Made by a program: the position numbers and the translations under genes. From Frankiales bacterium (GTDB taxonomy: Bacteria > Actinomycetota > Actinomycetes > Mycobacteriales > SCTD01), in NCBI GenBank assembly GCA_025966295.1, contig JAOPVD010000053.1, positions 1-20,527 of the forward strand: 20,527 nucleotides of DNA. The letters run 5' to 3'. Of this stretch, positions 13,271-20,153 are shown in pieces. A model generated the notes under the pieces. That model did no database searches, was not told where the DNA came from, and saw nothing but the letters and a program-made list of their open reading frames with translations. Position 1 is the stretch's first letter. Each line of letters opens with the position of its first letter.

Positions 13271-13873
13271 GTGCGCGCACCCGTCCTGCTCCTGGCCGCC
13301 GTTCTCACCCTGACCGGCTGCGCGACGTCGCCGTCCGACAGCGGACCCGAGCAGGTGCCGGAGTCGCAGAGCGCCGACCCCCGGGTCCTGCCGATCGGCA
13401 CCACCGACCTGCCGCTGGTGCCGCGGACCTACTACACCCCGTTCGGATTCGTGCCGCCGCTCGCCCTCACGGTGCCGGCCGGCTGGCACAGCCCCCGCCG
13501 CGGTGACGACGCGTTCGAGCTGAGCCGGCCGGGCGTCACCGTGGTGTTCGACACCCCCCCTGACGCCACCTCGGCAGCCGCGCTCGCGGCGGTGCGGGCG
13601 GCCGTCAAGGGCGGCACCGTCACCCCGGTGCGTGGCACGGTCGCGGGCCGTCCGGCCACCGGCTTCGACATCCTCGGCGGCACCGGCACGCTGCTCACCA
13701 GCCCGGTCCGCACGGTCAGCGTCGCCGCCGCGCCGGGGCGGCGGGTCCGGGTGCTCGGCACCGACCTCGACGAGGTCCCGCTGCTGGTCGCCGTCGTCGT
13801 CCCCGACGCCAGCCGCTGGTCCCGGCTGCTGCCGCTCGCCCAGCAGCTGCTGGCCGGCGTCAGCCCCGGCTGA
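13271..13873 (+). CDS. Secreted lipoprotein of unknown function
   Basis: A 200-residue protein with a lipoprotein signal. Basic Arg2 is followed by the hydrophobic PVLLLAAVLTL and the lipobox L14-T-G-Cys17, which would be lipidated and anchored on the outer face of the membrane. The mature part starts with a Ser/Pro/Glu-rich linker, then a compact domain (LALTVPAGWHSPRRGDDAFELSRPGVTVVF...) that I cannot assign to a family. It may have a lipoprotein LpqN/LpqT-like fold, but that is speculative. GTG 13271 is the first start after an in-frame stop at 13259. Its strong AAGGAGG (13263-13269) is only 1 nt away, an unusually tight spacing. It follows map by 12 bp and probably shares its transcript. 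Confidence 0.82.
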   Translation: MRAPVLLLAAVLTLTGCATSPSDSGPEQVPESQSADPRVLPIGTTDLPLVPRTYYTPFGFVPPLALTVPAGWHSPRRGDDAFELSRPGVTVVFDTPPDATSAAALAAVRAAVKGGTVTPVRGTVAGRPATGFDILGGTGTLLTSPVRTVSVAAAPGRRVRVLGTDLDEVPLLVAVVVPDASRWSRLLPLAQQLLAGVSPG

Positions 13874-13874
13874 C
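13859..13874. terminator. Perfect palindrome over both convergent stop codons (bidirectional terminator candidate)
   Basis: GTCAGC (13859-13864) and GCTGAC (13869-13874) flank a CCCG loop. Both the lipoprotein TGA (13871-13873) and the stop of the minus-strand Asp-box gene (13860-13862) lie in the arms. The stem is short and has no T-tract. Confidence 0.35.
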
Positions 13875-15281
13875 CGGCCGCGCGTACAGCGACGGTCCGG
13901 ACGCCTGCCGCACGATGGTGGCCTTGGCCAGGTCCCGGCTGTAGTCGTCGGTGCGGCTGAGCGCCCCGTCCGCCAGCGCGAGCATGACCCGGCCCTTGTC
14001 GTCGAGCACCATGTCGTTGAAGTCCAGCAGGTTGCGGCCGGCCAGGCAGGTGGTGCCGCGGGTGCAGACCGGGCCGCGCTGGATCGGGTCGCCGGGCAGC
14101 GCGTCGTAGGTCTTCCAGGTCCGGCCGCCGTCGAAGGTGTAGGAGACGTAGAGGTTCCAGATCCCCTTGTAGGCCTTCACCCGCGGGTTGGTCGGGTCCG
14201 GCGCGGCGCTCGGGTCGCCCGCCGCCTTGGCGCCCAGGAAGGCCACCGCGGCCCGGCCCCGGTCACCGGCGACCGCGACCGGGAACCGGCTGGTGCGGAT
14301 CCCGAGGTCCTTGCCCAGGGCCGCGGGGCGGGTCCAGGTCCGGCCCTTGTCGAAGCTCACCTGCGCGTGCACCCGGCCGGTGTCGCCGCCGGCGTCGTTG
14401 CTGCCGTAGGCGTAGTACACGGCGCCGTCCTGCCGGCCGATCCCGATCGACGGGTGCCCGGAGTCGCCGGTGGTGGAGCCGGGCAGCGGGTAGCTGGTCC
14501 AGCTGAAGGTGTTGTCCTTGCTCACGAACAGCCGCTGCCCCGTGCCGCAGCCGTCCGGCGGCAGGTACACGGTGCCGTCGCGGGGGTCGGTCTTGAGGTG
14601 TCCGAAGATGGCCCGGCAGTCGCCGCCGGCCAGCTCGTTGACGTACACCGGGGTGGCGGCCAGGAAGTTCAGGCCGCCGTCCAGCGAGACCGCGCAGCTC
14701 GCCGCGTACAGGTCGTTGGTGCAGTAGTACAGGTAGCTCGGGCCGATGAGCGGCGCCGGGTAGCGGCGGCCCTCCAGCGCCGGCTTGCCGGTGACGATCG
14801 ACTGGTGGTCGAACGCCAGCCCGACCGAGCCGCCCATCGTGGAGTGCGTCCAGGTGCGGCCCTGGTCATCGGTGTAGGCCTGCAGCGAGCCGCCCTGCAG
14901 CTCGAGCTGGTTGGCGTAGGTCCGGTGCGTCACCGGGTCGGTCCACAGGATCGGGTCGGAGGTCTGCGCGCCGATGACCGGGTCGGTCACGTCGGTCCAG
15001 GTCGCCTTCTCGTTGCGGCCCAGGTCGAAGCCGTGCACCCGGAAGGTGGCCTTCTCCGCCATGTACATCACATCGCCGGTCCGCCGGTCGAAGCCGAGCG
15101 AGGGCTCCCCGGACGCGTCGCCCTTGGTCCGGTTGCCGCGCACGTCGAGCGGTGCCGCCGGCGCGTGGTACTGCCGGAACACCGGCGGCGACGCCGCGGT
15201 GGCGGCTCGCGAGCTGTCGAGCAGCAGGGGGCTCAGGACGAGCCCGAGGACGGGCAGGACGAGCAGGCGGGCGGGCTTCAC
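13860..15281 (-). CDS. Secreted Asp-box (BNR) beta-propeller protein
   Basis: A 473-residue protein with an N-terminal signal peptide (MKPARLLVLPVLGLVLSPLLL, with cleavage likely near AATA-A at 26-31). Five Asp-box motifs (S/T-x-D-x-G-x-T-W) lie at about 137-145, 199-206, 253-261, 309-316 and 382-389, and the third and second are degenerate. Asp boxes stabilise beta-propellers of the sialidase superfamily and of many non-enzymatic secreted proteins. I cannot find the sialidase Arg triad, so I do not call it a sialidase. Cysteine pairs (for example 187/196 and 406/412) may form disulfides outside the cell. GTG 15281 is the first start after an in-frame stop, without a clear Shine-Dalgarno sequence. 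Its 3' end overlaps the lipoprotein gene by 14 bp, tail to tail. Function is unknown. Confidence 0.82.
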   Translation of the reverse strand: MKPARLLVLPVLGLVLSPLLLDSSRAATAASPPVFRQYHAPAAPLDVRGNRTKGDASGEPSLGFDRRTGDVMYMAEKATFRVHGFDLGRNEKATWTDVTDPVIGAQTSDPILWTDPVTHRTYANQLELQGGSLQAYTDDQGRTWTHSTMGGSVGLAFDHQSIVTGKPALEGRRYPAPLIGPSYLYYCTNDLYAASCAVSLDGGLNFLAATPVYVNELAGGDCRAIFGHLKTDPRDGTVYLPPDGCGTGQRLFVSKDNTFSWTSYPLPGSTTGDSGHPSIGIGRQDGAVYYAYGSNDAGGDTGRVHAQVSFDKGRTWTRPAALGKDLGIRTSRFPVAVAGDRGRAAVAFLGAKAAGDPSAAPDPTNPRVKAYKGIWNLYVSYTFDGGRTWKTYDALPGDPIQRGPVCTRGTTCLAGRNLLDFNDMVLDDKGRVMLALADGALSRTDDYSRDLAKATIVRQASGPSLYARPVSRG

Positions 15282-15345
15282 GCGTCAGGTGTTCGCCGTC
15301 CGGACCCCGACTCCTTCTGACCGGGCCGGTGCACCACCCGCTCGG

Positions 15346-15351
15346 TAGGCT
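15346..15351 (+). promoter_or_regulatory. -10 hexamer (TAGGCT) of crtI, leaderless
   Basis: TAGGCT is identical to the crtE -10 box. It ends 6 nt before the crtI GTG at 15358, with no Shine-Dalgarno sequence, in the 76-bp divergent gap with the Asp-box gene. No -35 box is evident at 17 +/- 1 bp. Confidence 0.5.
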
Positions 15352-15357
15352 CAGGCG

Positions 15358-16869
15358 GTGCGTACCGTCACCGGCCCGACCGACCGCGTGGTCGTCGTCG
15401 GGGCGGGCCTCGGCGGGCTCAGCGCGGCGCTCCGGCTGGCCGGAGCCGGCCGCGAGGTCACGGTGCTTGAGCGCGAGCAGGTACCGGGCGGGCGCGCCGG
15501 CGTGCTGGCGGACAGCGGCTACGCGTTCGACACCGGCCCGACGGTCCTCACCATGCCCGACCTCATCGCCGACGCGCTGGACTGCGTCGGCGAGCGGCTG
15601 GAGGACTGGCTCGAGCTGTCCCCCGTCGACCCGCTCTACCGGGCGTTCTTCCCCGACGGCTCCACCCTGGACGTCCTCGCCGACACCGGCGCGATGGCCG
15701 AGGAGGTGCGCCGGGTCTGCGGCCCCGACGAGGCCGCCGGCTATGAGCGGTACGTCGCGTTCGTCTCGCGCCTCTACCGGTACGAGATGCAGGACTTCAT
15801 CGACCGCAACATCGACTCGCCGCTCGACCTGCTCACCCCCAACCTGGCCCGGCTCGCCGGCGTCGGCGCGTTCCGGCGGCTCGCGCCCAAGGTGGCGTCG
15901 TACCTGAAGGACCCGCGCACGCAGCGGGTGCTGTCGTTCCAGTCCATGTACGCCGGCCTGTCGCCCTACGACGCGCTCGCGATCTACGCCGTCATCGCCT
16001 ACATGGACTCGGTCGCCGGCGTCTACTTCCCGAAGGGCGGCATGCACGCCGTCCCGCGCGCGCTGGCCGGCGCGGCCGAGAAGCACGGGGTGCACTTCCG
16101 GTACGGCGAGACCGTCACCCGCGTCCTCGTCGAGCACGGCCGGGCGGTCGGCGTCGAGACGGCGGACGGCGAGCGGATCGCGGCGGACGTGGTCGTGCTC
16201 AACCCCGACCTGCCGGTCGCCTACCGCGACCTGCTGCCGCCGGCGGCCACCCCGCGGCGGGTGAAGCAGCTGCGCTACTCCCCCTCCTGCTTCCTGCTGC
16301 TCGCCGGCTCGAGCGCCACCTACAGCAAGACCGCGCACCACAACATCCACTTCGGCAAGGCCTGGCGCTCGGTCTTCGACGACCTGCTCGACCGCCGGCA
16401 GCTGATGACCGACCCGGCGCTGCTGGTCACCAACCCGACCCGCTCCGACCCGTCGCTGGCACCGGCCGGCAAGCAGAGCTACTACGTGCTCGCACCGACG
16501 CCGAACCTCGACGCGGACATCGACTGGGACGTCGTCGGGCCGCGCTACCGCGACGAGCTGGTGGCCCGCCTGGAGGCCAGCGGCTACGTCGGCTTCGGCG
16601 CCGCGATCGAGGTCGAGCACGTCACCACCCCCGCCGACTGGCAGCGCCGCGGCCTGGAGCGGGGGGCGCCGTTCGCCAGCGCCCACTCGTTCTTCCAGAC
16701 CGGCCCGTTCCGGCCCTCCAACCTGGCGCCGCACGTCGAGGGCGTGGTCTTCACCGGCTCCGGCACCCAGCCCGGTGTGGGCGTCCCGATGGTGCTGCTC
16801 AGCGGCCGGCTCGCCGCCGAGCGGGTGCTGGGCCCGGACCGCGCGTACCGCTCCCGGGCGATCGCGTGA
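15358..16869 (+). CDS. crtI: Phytoene desaturase (lycopene-forming type)
   Basis: A 503-residue CrtI enzyme that converts phytoene to lycopene through FAD-dependent desaturations at the membrane surface. The Rossmann motif RVVVVGAGLGGLSAALRLAGAG...LEREQVPGGRAG occupies about residues 10-46. The YAFDTGPTVLTMP substrate-site segment follows. The C-terminal FAD motif VVFTGSGTQPGVGVPMVLLSG is the standard bacterial CrtI form. Length matches the family (~490-510). GTG 15358 lies 6 nt after a TAGGCT -10 box, and no better start exists before the Rossmann fold. The stop overlaps the start of the MptB-like gene by 4 bp, and that gene in turn overlaps crtB, so the three form one coupled operon. Confidence 0.94.
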   Translation: MRTVTGPTDRVVVVGAGLGGLSAALRLAGAGREVTVLEREQVPGGRAGVLADSGYAFDTGPTVLTMPDLIADALDCVGERLEDWLELSPVDPLYRAFFPDGSTLDVLADTGAMAEEVRRVCGPDEAAGYERYVAFVSRLYRYEMQDFIDRNIDSPLDLLTPNLARLAGVGAFRRLAPKVASYLKDPRTQRVLSFQSMYAGLSPYDALAIYAVIAYMDSVAGVYFPKGGMHAVPRALAGAAEKHGVHFRYGETVTRVLVEHGRAVGVETADGERIAADVVVLNPDLPVAYRDLLPPAATPRRVKQLRYSPSCFLLLAGSSATYSKTAHHNIHFGKAWRSVFDDLLDRRQLMTDPALLVTNPTRSDPSLAPAGKQSYYVLAPTPNLDADIDWDVVGPRYRDELVARLEASGYVGFGAAIEVEHVTTPADWQRRGLERGAPFASAHSFFQTGPFRPSNLAPHVEGVVFTGSGTQPGVGVPMVLLSGRLAAERVLGPDRAYRSRAIA

Positions 16870-18332
16870 AGCTCCCCGCGGCCCTGCACACCGGGGTCCC
16901 CCGCCACCTGCTGCTCGGCGGGCTGCTCGGCACCCTGCTGCTGGCCTTCGGCGGCGTCGGCTCGGGCGCGGTCCCCAACGCCAAGGACGCCATCGCCGAG
17001 ACGCTGCACCTGTCCTGGATGCGCGACAACGGCCCGGTGCAGGCGCTCTGCACGGCCCTGGTGTTCGTCGGCATGGTGCTGCTCGTCTGGTGCTGGTGGC
17101 AGCTGCGGGCGCTGCTGCCCCAGCTGACGCCGCGTGCGGTGCTGCTCGTCGCCGGCGTCTGGGTGCTGCCGCTGCTGGTCGCCCCGCCGCTGTTCAGCCG
17201 GGACGTGTACGCCTACGCCGGCCAGGGCAACCTGGTGGCCCACGACATCGACCCGTACACCTACGGTCCCGGGGCGATCACCGGCAAGTTCGTGCTGCGC
17301 GTCGACAACGTGTGGCGCTTCAGCCCGGCGCCGTACGGCCCGGTCTGGCTGTGGCTGTCGGGCCTGGTGGTGCGGCTCGTCGGCGACCACGTGGTGGGGG
17401 CGGTCATCCTGCTGCGGCTGCTGGCGGTCGCCGGCCTGCTGCTGGTCGCCTGGGCGCTGCCCCGGCTGGCCCGGGCCCACGGCGTCGCGCCGCAGCGCGC
17501 CCTCTGGCTGGGCCTGGCCAACCCGTTCGTGCTGCTGCACGGCGTGGCGGGGGCGCACAACGACGCCGTGATGGTCGGCCTGCTCGTCTGCGGCCTGGCG
17601 GTCGTGGGGCGCACCCCGACCACCCGGCGGCTGATCGCCGCGAGCGTCCTCATCACCGTCGCCGCGCTGGTGAAGCTGCCGGCGGCCGCGGCGCTCGGCT
17701 TCCTGCCGATGCTGCTGCCGGGCTGGGGCGCCCGGTTCCGGGCCGGCGCGGTGGTGCTCGCGACGGCGGCGGTCACCGCCGCGTCGCTGACGCTGGCCAC
17801 CGGCCTGGGCTGGGGCTGGCTGCACACCCTCGACGCCGGCAGCGCCCGGCTCTCGATCTTCTCGCCGGTGACCGGCTTCGGCGTGCTGGTGGGCAACACC
17901 CTGACGTTCCTCGGGCTGGTCGAGACGCCGGCGCTGGTGCTGCGCCTGGTCCTGGCCGCGGGCCTGGTGCTGGCCGGCGTGCTGGCGCTCGGGCTGCTGC
18001 TGCGCGCCCACCGGGTCGGTCCGATGCGGGCCCTCGGCCTGACCCTGGTGGCGGTGGTCGCCCTGGCCCCGATCGTGCAGCCCTGGTACCTGCTGTGGGG
18101 CCTGGTGCTGCTGGCGGCGGTGATCGGCGAACGCGCCGTGCTCGCCCTCGGCGCGCTGTCGGTCGCGCTCTGCCTGGCGCTGATGCCCAGCGGTCGGAGC
18201 CTGATCCGACCACCCCTGTACGGCGCCCCGGTGGTGGCCGCGGTCGCCCTCGCGGTCTTCGAGGTGCGCCGGTCGGCCCGGAAGGTCCTCGCGGAGGCGG
18301 ACGAGCCGGCGCGCGAGAGCGTGCCCGCGTGA
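16866..18332 (+). CDS. MptB-like polyprenol-phosphomannose-dependent mannosyltransferase (GT-C fold)
   Basis: A 488-residue polytopic membrane protein with about 12 hydrophobic segments. The first extracytoplasmic loop carries PPLFSRDVYAYAGQGNLVAHDIDPYTYGP (about 108-135), where Asp113 is the likely GT-C catalytic base. This block matches actinobacterial alpha-1,6-mannosyltransferases MptA/MptB, which use polyprenyl-phosphomannose to extend lipomannan-type glycans on the outer face of the membrane. A second family-like block is LANPFVLLHGVAGAHNDAVMVGLL. The gene sits between crtI and crtB with GTGA overlaps on both sides, an intimate link to carotenoid synthesis. It might mannosylate a carotenoid glycoside or another membrane lipid; the acceptor is unknown. 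The GTG at 16866 is the only start consistent with the overlap. Confidence 0.82.
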   Translation: MKLPAALHTGVPRHLLLGGLLGTLLLAFGGVGSGAVPNAKDAIAETLHLSWMRDNGPVQALCTALVFVGMVLLVWCWWQLRALLPQLTPRAVLLVAGVWVLPLLVAPPLFSRDVYAYAGQGNLVAHDIDPYTYGPGAITGKFVLRVDNVWRFSPAPYGPVWLWLSGLVVRLVGDHVVGAVILLRLLAVAGLLLVAWALPRLARAHGVAPQRALWLGLANPFVLLHGVAGAHNDAVMVGLLVCGLAVVGRTPTTRRLIAASVLITVAALVKLPAAAALGFLPMLLPGWGARFRAGAVVLATAAVTAASLTLATGLGWGWLHTLDAGSARLSIFSPVTGFGVLVGNTLTFLGLVETPALVLRLVLAAGLVLAGVLALGLLLRAHRVGPMRALGLTLVAVVALAPIVQPWYLLWGLVLLAAVIGERAVLALGALSVALCLALMPSGRSLIRPPLYGAPVVAAVALAVFEVRRSARKVLAEADEPARESVPA

Positions 18333-19255
18333 GCGGACGCGAGCTCGACGCGGCCGGCATCACCGACCCGCGACTGCGCGCCTCCTACGACGCCTGCCGG
18401 CGGCTCAACGCCCGCCACGGCAGGACCTACTACCTCGCCACCCTGCTGCTGCCGGCCTGGAAGCGGCCCTACGTGCACGCCCTGTACGGCTTCGCCCGCT
18501 ACGCCGACGAGATCGTCGACGACCTCGACTCCGAGCTCACCCCGGAGCAGAAGGGCGACTGGCTGCTGGGCTGGGGCGAGCAGTTCGCCGCCGACGTCGC
18601 GGCCGGGCGCTCCACGCACCCGATCAGCCGGGCGGTCGTCGACACGGTGCGGCGCTGGGAGGTGCCGATGTCCTACGTCGAGGCGTTCCTGCGCTCGATG
18701 TACATGGACCTGACGGTGACGTCGTACAAGAGCTTCGACGAGCTGACCGAGTACATGTACGGCTCGGCCGCCGTCATCGGGCTGGAGATGCTGCCGGTGC
18801 TGGAGCCGGTGGTGCCGCGCGAGGTGGCGGCGCCGTACGCGGTGGACCTCGCGATGGCCTTCCAGCTGACCAACTTCGTGCGGGACGTCGGTGAGGACCT
18901 GAGGCGCGGCCGGGTCTACCTGCCGGCCGAGGACCTGGACGCCTTCGGGGTCACGCCCGAGCAGCTCGGGCACGGCGTCGTGGACGGCCGCGTCCGCCGG
19001 CTGCTGGCCTTCGAGGTCGCCCGGGCCCGCGAGCTGTACCGCTCGGCGGCGCAGGGCGTCCGGCTGCTGCACCCGAGCTCGCGGCCCTGCGTCGAGACCG
19101 CCCTCACGCTGTACGGCGGGATCCTGGACGCGGTGGAGGCGGCGGACTACCAGGTGCTGCGGCAGCGGGTCGGGGTCGGCCGGGCCCGGCGCCTGGCCGT
19201 CGCCGGGCCCGCGCTGCTGCGCGCCCGGCGGTTTCGAGACGCCGCGCAGCGGTGA
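18329..19255 (+). CDS. crtB: Phytoene synthase
   Basis: A 308-residue squalene/phytoene synthase family enzyme that condenses two GGPP to phytoene, the first committed carotenoid step. The two Asp-rich diphosphate-binding motifs are intact: D60-EIVD-D65 (YADEIVDDLD) and D186-VGED190 (NFVRDVGEDLRRGRVYLPAEDL). FARYADEIVDD and YLPAEDL are family hallmarks. Length is typical. The GTG start at 18329 overlaps the mannosyltransferase stop. An N-terminal extension of ~14 residues precedes the conserved SYDACRRLNARHGRTYYLAT. Its substrate should come from the GGPP synthase at 11187, and its product goes to the CrtI encoded two genes upstream. Confidence 0.95.
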   Translation: MSGRELDAAGITDPRLRASYDACRRLNARHGRTYYLATLLLPAWKRPYVHALYGFARYADEIVDDLDSELTPEQKGDWLLGWGEQFAADVAAGRSTHPISRAVVDTVRRWEVPMSYVEAFLRSMYMDLTVTSYKSFDELTEYMYGSAAVIGLEMLPVLEPVVPREVAAPYAVDLAMAFQLTNFVRDVGEDLRRGRVYLPAEDLDAFGVTPEQLGHGVVDGRVRRLLAFEVARARELYRSAAQGVRLLHPSSRPCVETALTLYGGILDAVEAADYQVLRQRVGVGRARRLAVAGPALLRARRFRDAAQR

Positions 19256-19262
19256 CGCCTAG

Positions 19263-19520
19263 GTGGTGACCAGCTCAGACAGCCCCGGACCGGACCCCGC
19301 CGTGACCCCCGGCCTCGAACCCGGAGGCGGCGTGCCGCCGGGCGAGACGCCACCGGAGAGCGACTCGATGTCCGGTGCCGCCGGCTCGGTGGAGCGGCAC
19401 GAGCCGAACATGGGGCCGGTCAGCGGCAACCGCACGCCGATGGTCATCACCCTGGTGCTGCTGGCCGTCATCGTGCTGCTCTGCGCCGGCTTCATCGTGG
19501 CGAGCCTGATCGGGAGCTGA
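19263..19520 (+). CDS. Small DUF6480-like single-span membrane protein
   Basis: An 85-residue protein with an N-terminal Pro/Gly-rich region containing TPGLEPGGGVPPGETPP (15-31), a signature I associate with the actinobacterial DUF6480 family. A polar linker follows, then one C-terminal transmembrane helix (PMVITLVLLAVIVLLCAGFIVASLIG, about 59-84). There is no signal peptide, so it is probably tail-anchored with the N-terminus inside. Start choice is between adjacent GTG codons at 19263 and 19266, with no convincing Shine-Dalgarno sequence. It begins 7 bp after crtB and may ride on that transcript. It overlaps the convergent crtYd by 29 bp. Function is unknown. Confidence 0.75.
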   Translation: MVTSSDSPGPDPAVTPGLEPGGGVPPGETPPESDSMSGAAGSVERHEPNMGPVSGNRTPMVITLVLLAVIVLLCAGFIVASLIGS

Positions 19521-19851
19521 CCCGCCGCCCCCAGAACACCCACCAGCTCAGCGTCTGGACCACCAGCGCGAAGCCGAACAGCAGGTCCTCGAACGGCGCG
19601 TAGGCGATCCGGCCGGAGCCCAGGAACGGCGGCCGCTCCCCCGCGACCGAGCCGGCGCCCGCGACCGCGTGGTCGGCGTAGAAGACCACGCCCCGGCCGG
19701 TGAGCACGCCGTTGGTGAGCAGTTGGAAGCCCAGGACGATGGCGTAGGCCACCCAGAACGCCTTGCGGAGCAGCAACCGGGTGCGCAGGACGAGCAGGTC
19801 CAGGACGACCGTCGCCGCCACCCCCAGCAGCGCCGCCGTCGTGTAGGTCAC
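19492..19851 (-). CDS. crtYd: Lycopene cyclase subunit, CrtYd-type
   Basis: A 119-residue membrane protein, one half of the heterodimeric lycopene cyclase found in actinobacteria (CrtYc + CrtYd; CrtYe/CrtYf for epsilon rings). Three hydrophobic segments are visible. FQLLTNG (42-48) and the acidic PFEDLLFGF (86-94) match the subunit family, and the Glu/Asp in the latter is the likely catalytic site. The GTG at 19851 overlaps the crtYc stop (GTGA). It ends 29 bp inside the convergent DUF6480-like gene. Whether the enzyme forms beta or epsilon rings cannot be decided by eye. A beta ring at one or both ends fits the CrtO-like ketolase elsewhere in the window. Confidence 0.86.
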   Translation of the reverse strand: MTYTTAALLGVAATVVLDLLVLRTRLLLRKAFWVAYAIVLGFQLLTNGVLTGRGVVFYADHAVAGAGSVAGERPPFLGSGRIAYAPFEDLLFGFALVVQTLSWWVFWGRRVSSRSGSPR

Positions 19852-20153
19852 AGCCGCCAGCCGCGGACCCGGCGGACCGCCTCGAGGGCCAGCACCGAGC
19901 AGGTCGGGATGACGAGGAAGAACAGCAGCTCCTCGAGCGGCAGGTCGCCGAACGACACCCCGACCAGCTGGCCCCGGTCGTAGCCCCAGTGCCCGGCCCG
20001 GATCGCCAGCAGGTCCCAGGTGAGGAACACCACGAGCACCGGCAGCAGGGTCAGCAGCAGCCGGCGCCACTGCCGGTAGACCCGGACGCCGAGGACCAGC
20101 TCGAGCGGCAGCGTGCCGAGCACGCACGCCCCGAGCACCAGCAGGTAGGTCAC
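19848..20153 (-). CDS. crtYc: Lycopene cyclase subunit, CrtYc-type
   Basis: A 101-residue membrane protein and partner of CrtYd in the heterodimeric lycopene cyclase. It has three hydrophobic segments. Conserved features are FLTWDLLAIRAGHWGYD (43-59) and PLEELLFFLVIPT (72-84), whose paired Glu residues are characteristic of this cyclase family. The GTG at 20153 overlaps the thiE stop (GTGA), and its own stop overlaps the crtYd start, so thiE-crtYc-crtYd form a coupled set. A longer frame reaching 20291 would lie inside thiE and reads as Arg/Pro-rich shadow sequence. The start context is identical over 14 bases to that of crtYd. Confidence 0.88.
   Translation of the reverse strand: MTYLLVLGACVLGTLPLELVLGVRVYRQWRRLLLTLLPVLVVFLTWDLLAIRAGHWGYDRGQLVGVSFGDLPLEELLFFLVIPTCSVLALEAVRRVRGWRL

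Noticed and set aside
11855..13489. 544-codon minus-strand frame opposite crtE and map
   Set aside because: It spans two well-supported genes and has biased low-complexity composition. It is a GC-driven shadow.
13860..15281. Calling the Asp-box protein a sialidase
   Set aside because: Asp boxes occur in many non-enzymatic propellers, and the catalytic Arg triad could not be identified.
15343..15367. CGGTA/TACCG inverted repeat around the crtI start as an operator
   Set aside because: Only 5-bp arms separated by 15 nt, expected by chance in GC-rich sequence.
14866..16734. 622-codon minus-strand frame opposite crtI
   Set aside because: It runs out of frame through the Asp-box gene and antisense to crtI, with no recognisable domain.
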